From Mytilus edulis (lineage: Eukaryota; Mollusca; Bivalvia; Mytilida; Mytilidae), in the NCBI RefSeq assembly GCF_963676685.1, contig NC_092356.1, positions 41,627,601 through 41,691,600 of the forward strand: a stretch of 64,000 bases of DNA, written 5' to 3'. Every line of letters starts with the position of its first letter. Position 1 is the first letter of the stretch. Below the pieces are notes generated by a model. The model did not search any database, was not told the DNA's origin, and was given only the letters and a program-made list of their open reading frames with translations. Shown here piece after piece: positions 1 to 24,759 of the stretch. The position numbers were made by a program, and so were the translations under genes.

Positions 1-367
1 TCGCAAGTCTAGGGTTTGTTTAGGTAATTATGCGCATGCGTATAGTTGAAGGGGTGTCAGATTGAACGGTTGATTTTGATTCCCCACTCCATTGATTAAT
101 TTGAAACTCACGAGATCCTTTCTATGTCTGTCTGCTATTGAGGGTTATTGACTTGTTGTTGCATAATTTTAAATCATATGCATCATTTAAAGTAAAATAA
201 ATGTAGTCCACAACGTAAAGGTATAACAAGAACACCCGGCCTTCAGCCAAAATGGAGTCTTTTATGTTATCGCTTCGAGTTGTCTCCTTTCCGCAAGTAA
301 CTTTCGTCAAACGTCGATACGTCGGGAAAAATTTAACTCGTTCTGTCGATAGACGTAGTATTATATT

Positions 368-1747
368 ATTGCGAACCCTATCATAGTTTTCCATAGATTC
401 ACCTGCAAGTTACCTGTCCATTTAAACTTTTGTAAGTTCTATTGTCCCATTGAACAAATACAACAGGTATTGTTCTCTGTATAGTTTATTTGATGGGACC
501 TTTAAATTACTTCCAAGAGAAATGTATCACTCATTGATTAATTTACATGAACAAAAAAGTGAACTGTCAATGATAAAAATACATGTACAAATAATAAATA
601 AGAACTCCTGCAAAACTGCGTGTGGCATTGTATTTATTCAATACCAATAATACATTTTTAATAGTTTCAATATAAACACTGATTCAAAAATTAAAAATTG
701 ATTTCTGATCAAACTTTTGTATAATTAACCTTATAACCTACAGGAGGGTAAGCTTGTCTAAGGGGGGATTAGTTTGTTCATACTTCAGTATTTATGATAG
801 TAAAGTGAATCTCAGCCAAGTGTGCATTGCTAATATTTAGTTAAGTTAGTTTGCAAAATAAATTTCAAAGTCATTTTCAAGATTTCAAAATTATTCAAGA
901 TGCAAAATTAAAGCGTTTTTTTAATCAAATTAATCATGTAATTCTTAAGATATTTTTTTTATCTAAATTGATGTAATATGTAAATAATGTACCCAATGCA
1001 AAATTTGCACTTTGTATGAATCAAAAGAACTACATAATAAATGAACAGTCAGACTCAACAATAACCAGGGGAGATAATTTTAATGAATATATCCACAGTG
1101 TTTAAAAAATGTTTTCAGATTTTTCAAGCGTTATTCCATCTATAACTGCATCACATATTGCAGCTCTTGTATGGTCAAAAGTAAAATAACAGTGATTTTA
1201 TAAAATAAGAGTACAAATAAATCATTGTACAAATGTTACTTTTTGGTCTTCCCTTACATAAAAACAGCAAGAAAATTATTAATCTATTCAGATACATAGC
1301 TGAGAAATCAACATAAAAGGAATAAGTTGAGATGAATAACTATTTGTGAGAATAAGTTACAGAATTTGAAAAATAAACAAAACACACAATCATACACCTT
1401 GGGCATCTATTATATTGATTTCTGTCCTAATAAATACACTATTGACATCCTTTCATGAAAACACAACAAAAAACCTCAGTTTTGAATGAAGAATAAAAAA
1501 CAACAACCAGGGTATATTGAACAATTACAAGTGTGTTTTAATTTATTTGGAAGATTTTTTTTACTCAGGTAAATTAATCAATAAGTGATACATTTCTCTT
1601 GGTAGTAATTTAAAGGTCCCATCAAATAAACTTTACAGAGAACAATACCTGTTGTATTTGTTCAATGGGACAATAGAACTTACAAAAGTTTAAATGGACA
1701 GGTAACTTGCAGGTGAATCTATAGAAAACTATGATAGGGTTCGCAAT
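368..1747. repeat. inverted-repeat element with 179-bp arms
   Basis: Arms 368-546 and 1569-1747 are reverse complements with few differences; the outer ends read attgcgaaccctatcatag and its complement. About 1 kb of AT-rich sequence without a supported ORF separates them. No target-site duplication is visible at the arm ends. It could be a non-autonomous DNA transposon or an inverted duplication. Confidence 0.7.
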
Positions 1748-2740
1748 AAAACCTATTGCAATTTGAACAGAGGAATGTGTACGGAAAGGAGTCATGCTCA
1801 CTGAGAAAATTAAATATTTAAAGATTTAGGAAAGGGCCCGGGTTCCACCTAGAATTCACGTAGGAAAATAGGTGATAAGGTAAGAAGTGAAATACCTTCT
1901 CTCATTCTCAGTAACTGTTCACGGTGGAAAGTAAACTTGGAATTGATAGTACAAAAATAAAACACAATAAGTACATTGTTCATACACTTGTGTCGAGGAT
2001 TGGCTATTTTTAAAGTTGAATAACTATTCAGATTACGTAAATTAAATTTTACGAGCATTTAACACGTGCAGTTGAACTATTTTTGAATGTACATGAGTAT
2101 AAATGTTTAGTTTTTGCTATAGCATTGTCAGTGTGTTTTCGACTGACAAATTTGTATATCCCTTTGGTATATGTCGCCTCTCTTGGTGAATATACAATGA
2201 TAAAAGCCATTTGTGCTGCCTGAACACCGAAAAATTATCAAAGAATTTGTAAAAATTTCTCATGTGACTACAAAACATTAGGCTGTTACATATTTGTAAT
2301 ACGTCTATCGTATTTGCCTCGAAATGTCGTCATTTAGAGAAAGAAATATTCTATTAAGAGTCGCAGCCGTGATATACATAATTGGGCTTTAATATGATTT
2401 ATATGAAGATGTTTCGAATACGTTAGATTATAGCTGGTGCTCGTGTTTACGTTTACCTAAAACATGTTTACATATTTAAAAATATTTTATTTCCTTAATC
2501 ATTTATCAATAAGATTAGTTTGATTCTTCACGAGATTAAGGAATTTTAATTGTTGTTTTATGTTCTAAAATTTCCTAGTACTACAATAGCCGGTGCATAT
2601 TTAACATAAATTAAGTTGATGCATATTTGTTTCAAGTTTTCGAATTGAAACAAAATACATTATTACATGTAACATTACGAATCTACATCACTTAATTGAA
2701 ATATGTAAACAGTATTATTTATCATGATGTACCGTTACAC
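1748..2740. other. no gene seen
   Basis: AT-rich sequence. The only ORF, 69 codons on the minus strand, has no recognisable motif. Confidence 0.5.
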
Positions 2741-2870
2741 CATTGTTACGCGTTAAGGGCAAGGTTGAGCACTTGAAAACATTTAAAACCCCGTCACATT
2801 TGTTATGTGGCCATCATTAATAAGGAGTCTGTAGAACAGTAGTTGTTGTTCTTCACATGTATATCATACT
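2741..2870 (+). repeat. fragment of dispersed repeat family A
   Basis: Resembles 32110-32200 (caggttgagctcctaaaa then aaactccaccacatt), here diverged. Family A recurs through the window and its full copies end in attggcaatcataccacatc. Confidence 0.5.
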
Positions 2871-3049
2871 ATATATAATATGCGTCCAAATTCAGAGCTG
2901 TATCAAGCTTGAATGTAGTGTTCATACTTTCAACTGTTCAGGGTTCGACCTCTCAGGTCATGACACGTCTCTTCATTTTAAAGGGTGTCGTCGTCTTTGC
3001 TCTAACTGACGCTTCATGAAGACAACTAACAACCTATTTATAATTACTA

Positions 3050-3290
3050 TAATCAATGACATATTTCCAAAGGTTAATATTAGGCTTCAATTTGACTGAG
3101 ATAGCAATCTATGTTTTGAGGGAAGTAGACCATATATTTTGCTCTTTTGCACACATAAACTACTCTTTGTAGAATTATGGATTAAACTGTAAATTTGTAA
3201 TTTGATAAAAGAAAGTGCGGAGTGTGTGTTCTGCAGGGCTTGGTTAAGTGCGATTATTTATGCATAAAATAAACAATTTCTTAAATGTTT
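3050..3290 (+). repeat. diverged single copy of the 5.7-6.9 kb tandem repeat
   Basis: Shares the order of blocks found at 6720-6930: a run of ttaatatt/ttaataatt, a gcttcaatttgac block, a cacataaac block, gaaagtgcg and tatttatgcataaaataaac. Confidence 0.55.
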
Positions 3291-3299
3291 ACAAAATTT

Positions 3300-5250
3300 T
3301 CACCCTTTTAAATCAAAATAGAACAAATAAAGCGTAGAACAGGTCTCAATTGTGAAGATAAACAATTTGCTTGTTTACATTTTGTCACGTCGAGTACTTT
3401 TAAAGCTTACTATAAGTTATGAGTGTTTCTCATTATTAAAGGACGAACAGTAGCCCGTAATTGCTAGCTTTAACTCAATCTTAACTTAGATGAATAGTTG
3501 TCTCAGTTGTAGATATACTTGATCTCCTTATTTTTGTTTAAATGATTAATTCTATGTATGGAAATGTGGAACTGATGAATAATGGCTGGAAAAATAATGC
3601 GTTTTCTTGATGTTTTTTTACTGAAAGATACTTATTAATCTGAGTGAAATATTGAACAATACCATATTCTATTTTAGCTAACCGTACTCTTTAGAAATCT
3701 GCTATGACATCTTATCTGTTACCAAATGCATTACAACCAAGGAAAGAGTCATATTTCTACAATACTTATGGTTAATTTTGCGTATCAAGGTTTTATACGA
3801 TACGATTTTGAATGGTTCTTGGTTCCAATAGATCTCAACTTGTGCAGGTATAACTCTCAACTGTCTATTATGATATGCCAGAATTAATGGATTCTTTCTA
3901 CATTAAAAGAAAACCGTTTTAGAATGATTTCTAAAACATGCAAAGGTTTATTTTAAATATTTTTTCTATGATTAAAAAGTTAATCATGTTATATAGCGAC
4001 ATTCCTAGTTTATCAATCAAATTTGAAAAATACGGTTCCTTTTCCCTAGTGCAAAGTTGGCTGTAGAGAATTTGGCTATTCTGCTTTTGTCCATTTTTGG
4101 TCATGTTTGTCATATAGCTTTTTTCATAATTTAATACTAATACTACTTACTAACTTTGTTTTTTTGGGTTTGAGAGTTCATAAAAACGATACGGACGTAA
4201 CTTATTAATCAAGGATCTATTTTCTTTGCGGAAAATAAAGTAATGTAAACTAAGAAGAAAAGCATTACCCACCACCAAAAACGGAGGTCATTCATTACCC
4301 ATCACATATATTTTTAACTATGATTTATGACTAAATTGAAACATTGTCTTTAATAAAACAACACTTTTACCAAAATTTCATTCTACTAAGTTCGATTACT
4401 AAAAGTACTTTGAAATTTGGCCTATAGACGTTCTTATGAATCAATCTCGTTCTTTCCATCATCCCCATAGCTAAGTTGGTAAAGGTTGAACAATAACAAC
4501 TGTAAACCTAATAATTGCGCCAATTTCAATACGTTAAGAATTTCGACCAAACATCAGTTTATCAATAGCTTATGTAATCTTTACACTTGACTCGCAACCA
4601 TATAATAAGTACGGTTCTTTACTCGATCCATGGGATAGTACCAAGCATAGTTTGATCGATTTAAACATATACATAAAGTTTAATCAATAACAGCCGGCAA
4701 AATAACATTCTACACAAAAATCCAAGTAAGAACATGAAAAAAGTAGCAACACCATAGTTTTACTAAGTATCCACATTTCCCTCAAATAATACCGGCGCTT
4801 GTACTAGTCCTGTTCTCTATCTCTTTATATGCATGCACATCAGGACACATCCGGTCTTTCTACTGTGAAAGTTCATTTTACTCCGTTGGTGTTTGTTGGT
4901 AACCTTAATTTTTCTGTTCGTAATCGATTAACGAAACTTGAACATCGGTAAACTACCTTCACCTTTCACTACAATAGTAGACATTGAAAGGAAATAAACA
5001 ACACGCTATAAATCAAAAGCTGAAAAAAAATATGACTACCTAAAACATATTTTGTGTAAATGTTTTGAAAAACCTGAATCCTGACAGTATGCACATCTTT
5101 GCTATGTGTAAAGTCACTTTGGTATTTCAAATGAATTTTAGACCTACAAATTACTGTAGGAAGAATCGAGTGAAAAAAAATATGTCCCAAATTTATAAGA
5201 CGGACGCACCTGTAAATTTACAAGAATTTAAATGATATAATTAGAGAAAA
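3300..5250. other. no gene seen
   Basis: AT-rich, no supported coding exon; two short minus-strand ORFs (60 and 73 codons) carry no recognisable motif. Confidence 0.5.
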
Positions 5251-5253
5251 CAA

Positions 5254-5468
5254 ATACTGTGAATTCATTTATTTTCGTGGGTATCATTTTTCGTGAATCG
5301 AGGAAAATTTGCAGTTTCGTGGATATTTTATTTCGTTGTTTTGTAAATCTATGCATACAAAGCCTATAGAAAATTTGTAATTCGTTGAACATTTGATTTC
5401 ATGCTTCGGCTATACCCTCGAAACCCACGAAAATTGATATCCAACAAATAATAATTAATCCACAGTAT
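5254..5468. repeat. foldback MITE (atactgtgaattcattt family)
   Basis: Ends atactgtg and cacagtat are inverted, and internal blocks ttttcgtgggta and acccacgaaaat are also inverted. A second copy is at 42284-42488 and a partial one at about 41932-42080. Confidence 0.75.
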
Positions 5469-5689
5469 ATTGCATGACTCCAGAGAAATCAAAATCCTTA
5501 CAAAATGTAGATTTTCAGTCTGGTATAAAATTATGTGAAATGAATATTGAAGTCAGTAAGATAATTTGATTTAACCAACCATATGCGCTTTAACGGATGG
5601 ATATAAGTGAAATAAACTGGCAATGCCTTAGTAAAAGACAAAATACAACAAATTGACAAACACGTTAGCAGAACACAAAGTCAAAAGTT

Positions 5690-6930
5690 ATACACAGGAT
5701 AATTGTCTTGGTTAAATATGTAAAGTTCATAAAACATTTACCCCGTGATATGATCAAGGGGTGTTTTCATCATCTTGAATGAAGGTGAGGCTTAAAGTAG
5801 ACAACCAACCGTATGTTTTTCTATGCCCTAAACAATGATTTATTGCAAAATTTTAATAATCGGATTTAAATTGACTATTATACCAATAATTTTTAATTGA
5901 AGTAGGACTATATTGTTTGCTCTTTGACACATATCAGCATGCTCTCTTGTAGTTTAATGGATTACACTGCAATTTTTTGTTTGAGAAAATGATAAGACAA
6001 ACAAGCTCACAGAACACGACGTTAAAAAATACACACAGGATAAGAGTCTTGATCAAATATGTAAAATTCCTAAAACATTTCCCCCGTGATATGATCAAAG
6101 GGTGTTTTCATCTTTAATGTAGGTGAGGCTTAATGTAGAAACCCAACCGCATGTTTCTCTATGCCTTAAACAATGATATATTTCAAAATGTTAATAATTA
6201 GCTTTAAACTGACTCTTAATACCAATAGTTTTTAATGGAAGTAGGTTTTGATGTTATATATATATGTTATATTTGTTATTCTCGTGGGATTTAGTCTATA
6301 TGTGTTACATTTTAGTGTTATGTCGTTGTTCTCCTCTTATATTTAATGCGTTTCCCTCGGTTTTAGTTTGTTACCCCGATTTTGTTTTTTGTCCATGGAT
6401 TTATGAGTTTTGAACAGCGGTATACTACTGTTGCCTTTATTTAAATTGTTTGCCCTTTGAAACATATAAGTATGCTCTTTTGTAGTTAAATGAATAAAAC
6501 TTCAATTTTGTTTGAGACAACGAAAAAACAAACAAGCTAACAGAACACGACGTTAAACAAATACACAAGAATAAGTGTCTTCATTAAATACAATGTATGT
6601 AAAATTCATAAAACATTTCCCCCGTGATATGATCAAAGAGTGTTTTCATCTTTAGTAATTGAGGCTTAATGTAGACAACCAACCGCATGTTTCTCATTGC
6701 CCTGAACAATGATTTATTTCAAAATGTTAATAATTAGCTTTAAATTGACTTTTTATATCAATAATTTTCAATGAAAGTAGGACTAAATTGTTTGCACTTT
6801 GACACATATAAGTATGCTCTTTTTGTACTTTAATGAATTAAAATGCAATTTTGTTTGATATAAATTAAGAAAGTGCGAGATCTGTGTCATGTTGGGCGTT
6901 GTTCAGTCCTATTATTTATGCATGAAATAA
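5690..6930 (+). repeat. three diverged tandem copies of a roughly 350-bp unit
   Basis: The block ccccgtgatatgatcaa followed by gtgttttcat recurs at about 5741, 6082 and 6618, and agaacacgacgttaaa-like joints recur at about 6010 and 6544. Copy 2 is interrupted at 6246-6440 by another repeat. No ORF. Confidence 0.75.
6246..6440 (+). repeat. dispersed repeat inserted into the tandem array
   Basis: Contains the blocks cgttgttctcctcttatatt, ccctcggttttagtttgtta and gagttttgaacagcggtata, which form a common mussel repeat. It interrupts array copy 2 just after ggaagtagg. Confidence 0.6.
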
Positions 6931-7840
6931 ACAACTTCATACAAACAAGATGCTTATTATTGAAATTCAACAAAAAAGGCATGTATAGTAACGATATGTA
7001 GTGTGATGGCAAAAGATGATTGTTTATATTAAAAGCATCAGCGCCTTTAATGTTTATTGGCACAAATTCAAAAAAATATTAAGAATGAAAGTTGTACAGT
7101 TTCAATTTCTTCCCATTAAATGCAAACGGCACATTTTCGTTTGGATAATGAATCAATATGAAAGCATGTAAACTGGGACGTTATCATATTGACCTTTTCA
7201 ACTTGTTGTATTCGAGCGTTACTGGCCATCGTTTTGCGTACAAACTTTTAAGTCTCAGGGGTATCTATGATAAGTTTTTTTTATTTACCCGCTATTTGTT
7301 TAAAAGGGAGCCTACGCCGTTCCCTAAACATATTAAATCAAATGTCCCTCGCTTTGCTAAACAATTTTATAAATATGTTCACAAATGAAGAAACTATTTT
7401 TTTGCAACTTTCATTTGCGATCATTGAGAATCAAACAAACTCCTTCAAGTCTATAGATGTAATAATATTTAGCACATCGACGAAACCAGAAGGCTACCAA
7501 TTTGTTTTACCTTAATTGTCTTTTCTTTGTATATTTCAATGTGATCATTGTGTGCTTTTTAAATATTCAATTTTTATATGAGGGAAATGAGAGGTTTACA
7601 TTTAATAGAAATTATTTTTTTTGTGTCTTGATTTGTTTTGTTTTGATTTGATTTGATTTTTTGCTTCGTTATTGATGTTTTTCACGATAATCACGGATTT
7701 TTTTATTTGTTTATAATGGTTTATTTGTTGTGTAAACGCAATTTGTCGATATTATTTTATAAAAACCACAGTAATTTGTTGTGTTTTGTTATTTCATTTG
7801 TTTAATACATATCTTTAGAGATACACAATCTCATATAATG
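6930..7840. other. unassigned AT-rich stretch
   Basis: Two overlapping ORFs (7158-7388 and 7267-7515) lack recognisable motifs and flanking splice or promoter support. I do not call a gene. Confidence 0.4.
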
Positions 7841-8060
7841 GAATTTGATGCGACTGTCATACAAGTGAGAGGTTTAGCGCAATAAAACCAGGTTCAATCC
7901 ACCATTTTTTATATTTTAAAATGCCTTAACCAAGTCAGGAATATGACAGTTGTTGTCCATTCGTTTGATGTGTTTTATCATTTGATGAGGGACTTTCCGT
8001 TTTGAATTTTCCTCGAAGTTCAGTAATTTTGTGATTTTACTTTTTACATGACTTTGTGTG
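7840..8060 (+). repeat. dispersed repeat family C
   Basis: Blocks ataaaaccaggttcaatcca, gacagttgttgtccattcgt and gggactttccgttttgaatt. Reverse-strand copies are at 39350-39530, 42487-42595 and 54630-54840. Confidence 0.7.
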
Positions 8061-9900
8061 TAATTTTAGATTTTATTGTTTTGTATCGTTCTAGAAATTC
8101 AGCAAACATACTCTTATATTCCACTTAAAATAAATTTGCCTTAAATAACATATCCGTAAAATCCTTCGATGAGCCCGGAGTCGGATAGCATTATTGTTAT
8201 GAAACAACATCTATTTAAACATTTTATCATTTTGAAGAATCTCATATGCTTTGTTATATTTCTACAACAAATTAAAATCATAAGCAACTATTTCGACCGT
8301 CCGAAGCCTTCAAAATACCTTCAGCAAATTCTCTAAAATTCAAACTTTTAAAGGGATTTTCCGTTTTGAGTTTTCTTTGGAACTCGGTATTTTAGTTGTT
8401 TTACATTCGCATGACAAAATATGAATCAATCTAAACGAGAATAATAAACATTAAATATTGTTTTCGTATTTTGTTTGTTTGTGCATTAATGTTACACATA
8501 TTGCACGTTTAATAATGTTATGCACATTAAATGTTTGTTAATGTTATCCACATTGCATGTTTATAATGATTTTAAAATCAAAATCAAACCGTAAGTACTT
8601 TCAATTGAATTTAAACCGTTGTAATTGGATGATAAATGATATTGTTTTGAATATAGTAAATACATGGAGTTTGTGATTAAATTCTTTATGGGGACCAGAA
8701 ATTGTTTTCGTCCTTTTGTTTATCACTCATGCGATTCAGAAAAGAAACATTATACATATGACATATCATTTGTATATTTTCAGTTGATTTAACTATTTGC
8801 ACGTGTTTAGTTTTCATTGAAAACATAAAATGTACTTTAACATCTGAATCATACTATTCATTTATACGGATAAACAAATGAACGTTTATGATTTCAAATG
8901 AGTTTTAATGTGCCATTCACAATTATACTTTAAAATAAACACCATCCTTACGTTCTGAGAGGGTCTTAACTAGATACTGAAGTTTAACCCGTTCGTCACA
9001 TACATCTGCAAGGTGATTACATTTGTTTTACTTTGGTTTCAAAATATTAACGATGATTAAATTTACATTTTAATTAATTTTAATAATTAAATATGTTTGA
9101 GTCTCCATTATTTTTCATTCTTTATATTTGAGACCTCCATTTTTTGTATTTGAATGCCCAATTTTCATTGTATCTTTGAGTGCCCTGTTATTCTCAATTT
9201 TATACTTTTTCATTTGTCATATTTGTTCTTAATTCTATCAAAAAGATTAAACCTTCAAACTCACGACAAAAACTTACAGTAACTATTAATATTCGATTTC
9301 CCTTTTCTACATGAAAATACATATATTTTTTGTGTGCTAATTAACTGTTTATTAGCCAGTGATTTCCATGGTAGACGATCATTTACTTTTCCTTTTAGTA
9401 TATATGCATTATTGTGTTTCATATAGTCTCAATGTTTGTAACGAACTAAAGCAGCAAATTTAAGTATATGACAAGCTTGTTGTCAGTTAATTTTACAAAA
9501 CTACTAATTTTATATTGGAAATATGTTGAAATTTTCGGTCACACATTATGCCATCAAACATTACATTGAAGGAACATGTGGTCAAACTAGCATTGATACA
9601 GTCTATAAATGAATAGATATAGTCCTCACATAAATTGTGGTACAGTTGACTTGATATATATGTTTAAAACTGCAGTATTGGTATTTCAAACGTATATAAA
9701 AGATGGAAATAACTCGATTCTAATACAGAAAGTGCAGCTATTGGGAAAAGGAAGAAAATTACCTCATATTCAGAGTAAGCTCATTCTGTTGGTAACAAGA
9801 CTGTGCAGGGTTTCACTTTATTTTATGAGATATTGTCAAGATTGGTTAAAATGTACTTGCATAATCTGGTCAATGTAAAAACTTATCAAAGATAACAGGC
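8060..9900. other. no gene seen
   Basis: AT-rich intergenic sequence. An 89-codon ORF at 9609-9878 has no recognisable domain. Confidence 0.45.
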
Positions 9901-9909
9901 TTAACATTT

Positions 9910-9965
9910 GTTTTTGTCAGACGAGCGTTTCCTCTACATATACTCATCAATGAGCTTTGAATGAA
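9910..9965 (-). ncRNA. decayed hammerhead-ribozyme repeat copy
   Basis: Minus-strand reading shows TTGATGAG, GGAAACG and CGTCTG in the same order and spacing as the copy at 48537-48610. The first core base is changed (C to T) and stem II is weak, so it is probably inactive. Confidence 0.5.
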
Positions 9966-10029
9966 TTAGTTAGAAACCAAATCAAATACTGAGTTAAAGA
10001 GCATAAAAATTCGTAAAATTTCGCAATGT

Positions 10030-10330
10030 ATTTAAAAGTAAACCATTATATGTCAAAGCACGGTCTTCAAAACAGAACATTGGATCACACCAAATATAGC
10101 AAGATATAAAGGGCACACAAAATGACTATCGAAAAAACAATCCAGGAATCAGGCAATACTAATGTTCTAATCAATATAAAAAAACCGAGAAACACTGATG
10201 AACCACATCAACAAACAACAACCACTGAAAATCAGATTTCTAACATAGGAAAGGTGCAAACAAATTTGATCTATGACAAAATGTTTATACAAAATTAACA
10301 AAACAAGGGGGTTGGATGTCAAACAATATC
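10030..10330 (-). repeat. dispersed repeat family D
   Basis: Blocks aagcacggtctt, gagaaacactgatg, cacatcaacaaacaacaac and gaaaatcagatttctaaca match 45830-46090 and 46420-46760. Confidence 0.6.
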
Positions 10331-11089
10331 AGATAGACAACCATTACCTTGGACAAATGAAAAAACCGTACACTATTTACAAAACCTTGTCTTCGAAAAA
10401 GGAACTGTTGTTTTAAAATGGATTTACCATATAATATCGTGAGATGTGTATTGCAGGTGGTAAATGATTACTCATATATTAAAAATTAATAACAATATAA
10501 ACACCTATGACCTATCATTTCGCCGTATGCCTTTATTAACAAACTTTTAAACGAGGACACAATTATTGTATAACGTATTATAAAATTGATGTCAAGACCC
10601 CCAGATTAAATGAGCGGTTAAATGGTTATCGACGAAACGAGCCATTCGTTGATTTGCCATATACAACAGCATCAAACAAAAGACCATTTTAAGACGCGAT
10701 AAAGAAGTTATTATTTTCAAACTTCGTTATTTGATACATACACGACTGTTAAAATAGTTGTGAACCATTCAATATACATGTATAATGTTAATTTTATGGT
10801 TTCGAACAGAGTAAATCCAGTTTGTGTTCATGTAAGAATACTCGTAGTAGTGCCTATAAATCAAATCGTCTTGAGAAAGATCAGAGCAATTTTACCAATA
10901 TTTTACTACTATTTCATTATATTTGAAATGTTGACATATCCTTAACTGTTTCAATTTCAATGTTGCCATTAATTGAATTAGAATTACACAATTGAATTTC
11001 AATTTTAAAAAGAGATGCATAGAGAAGCGTGAGGAGCAAACCAATCTTTATTTTTGGCTCATAGATAAATATCAAATTGAATATAGGTA

Positions 11090-11190
11090 ACATATGGGGC
11101 TATTTTAGTTTGCTTTGCGACATTCGTTTTGCTCATTGTTGAAGGCAATACGGTGCTATATAGTTGCTAATAATTGATTGTTTCGTTCAT
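11090..11190 (+). repeat. fragment of dispersed repeat family A
   Basis: Contains gctcattgttgaaggc and an acggtg block as in other family A copies. Confidence 0.5.
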
Positions 11191-11599
11191 TAATTTATTT
11201 TTAACAATATTGACTAAAACAAATTACCTTTGGGTAAAGAATACTACGTGGAATATGGCGTACATAGACTACGATATACCCACTTTTTTGAAGCCGGAGA
11301 TAACCCTACCGCATCCAACGTGAGATATGGATCACCTAAAATGTTTTTCTGGTCCTTATGAAAGAAGAACCTTACCAACACTTTTTTCACTGTTTCTCTT
11401 TGTGTTTGTTAATAAAATGTATATCTGTTCTTTGTTTTACAGTTTCTCTCTGGATATGGAGTTCCAGCTGTCATTTGACGCTAAAACTGACATCTAAAAC
11501 CGAATTTATTTTCATATAAAAAAAAGGTCTTAACTGGTGAAAAGACCATCAATGGTTCTCTGAACAATTGGTTTTTAATTTTGTTTGTTTTTCTACATT

Positions 11600-11930
11600 G
11601 GCTAGAGGTATAGGGGTAGAGTTGAGATCTCAAAAACATATTTAACCCCGCCGCATTTTTGCGCTTACCCAAGTCAGGAGCCTCTGGTTTTTGCTAGTCT
11701 TGTATGATTTTTAATATTAGTTTTTAGTGTATATTTCGGAGTTTAGTATGCCGTCCATTATCACTGAACTAGTATATATTTTTGTTTAGGAATCAGCTGA
11801 AGTACGCCTCCGTATGCGGGAGTCTCACACTGCATTGAAGACCCATTGGTGGTCTTCGACTGTTGTCTGCTCTTTGGTCGGGTTGCTGTCTCTTTGACAT
11901 ATTCCCCATTTTCAATTTTACATTAACTAT
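11600..11930 (+). repeat. dispersed repeat family B
   Basis: Blocks aagtcaggagcctctgg, ccattatcactgaactagta, ttgaagacccattggtggtc and tgtctctttgacatattccc. A partial copy is at 18825-18985. The 63-codon minus-strand ORF overlapping it is repeat-derived. Confidence 0.75.
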
Positions 11931-12302
11931 TTATTATGCATTTTCATAATTTATCAAATATTGTGAATACTTCAAAACCATTGCAGATAGATTTATATAT
12001 GTATATTACACTTCGAACTATCTATTGTTGAAGGTATACTGTATGTTTAACAGATTTGTTGTGTTGTTTTTTGGCTGTCTTGTTTTAGCATATTTAATCG
12101 ACTTTTTAAAGTATTGATTGGGTTCAATAATCCTCGCCACTGGTTATCTTATCATACATAATAACGCTGTGTTTTGAGGGAGAAAAAAGCAAAAATAGAC
12201 CGAAGAGTATAGCATGCATTAGCTAAATAAAATTTTGGAAGACAAGGTAGACAATTTAAAAATATTGTGTGTGTGATGTTGCCATGATTGAGTCTATTGA
12301 AC

Positions 12303-12310
12303 TATAAAAA
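12303..12310 (+). promoter_or_regulatory. candidate TATA box of the KY-like gene
   Basis: TATAAAAA followed by GGC lies about 236 bases upstream of the first ATG, a plausible distance for a short 5' leader. No transcript data support it. Confidence 0.3.
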
Positions 12311-12545
12311 GGCACCTTTATTGAACATGCGAGATAAAACACTGTGATATGAACCATTTTAATTTAAAAATTTATGTAATTTAATTACGCACGCAACATT
12401 AAACAATAATGCATTGTACACGTACCCTTTAAACAGCTACTGCGCCAGTTGGTTCGTTATTTCATAGCTTTACGCGGAGAATTTACAACATATAAAAATT
12501 ATTATGATATTTCATCACAGATTTTTTTAGTTCTTATGCTCAATT

Positions 12546-23916
<11,371 letters not shown>

Positions 23917-24735
23917 TTATTTGAATTTTTCAAAAAATAATTGTGTAGTTCATACTATCGTGTTTGTGTAGCAAATTTCACACACCGTCAAAACTAGAAT
24001 TTAGAAATACATCAAACAAAATACAAAAAAAACCCAACTAATTAAGAACACAAGCAGCAAACTTACAAATGCTGGAGAAAAAAATCTTCCATTACTACAC
24101 TAACTTAGATAAATCAAATTTGTTCGATGGTTGCATTCATAAATTCAATTCTCCAATCAACGACTTCGTCATCAAAAGATAATACGGTACTTATAAATTG
24201 CAATTATAGAAAAAAATACGTCAGTATTTGGAGGAAATATTTTGCCATATATGAGATGTATGTTTATCAATATTTGGAAAATGTTTTGTTATATGAGTTG
24301 TATGTTAATCAGTACTTGAAATATATAAGAAATAAGAAAACAATTTTTGATTAGATGTATATTTGAAAAAAATCAAAAGAAATGGAAATTTGTTATATGT
24401 GGATATTTTTTTCTGATCATGGTTATAATGCATGATTTTGTGTATGTTTAAAAACGAAATAGAATGATTCAAATGATTTAATTTTTATCATATATTTTTA
24501 ACTGATATATAAAAAAATAATAGTATATTTTAGGAAGGTTCTGTAAGTTTTATGTCACTAAGCAATTTAATTTATTTTTTGTATGTTTGTATGCATAGAT
24601 AATGGAGAATTTAAATTCATTTCTTGTAGATTTTATACATTATCACCAAAAATGTAAATTACCTGTATATAAAACCATAAAATGATGACATTACATTAAA
24701 TTGTTTGATTCATTCACCTCTCAAATCTTAGTCTT

Positions 24736-24741
24736 AATAAA
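24736..24741 (+). terminator. candidate polyadenylation signal of the KY-like gene
   Basis: AATAAA about 820 bases after the exon 8 stop. It is the first canonical hexamer noted downstream. Confidence 0.35.
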
Positions 24742-24759
24742 ACACAATTGAATATTGTT

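Noticed and set aside
7158..7515. Two overlapping ORFs (76 and 82 codons)
   Set aside because: No recognisable motif, no splice or promoter context and AT-rich composition; insufficient to call a gene.
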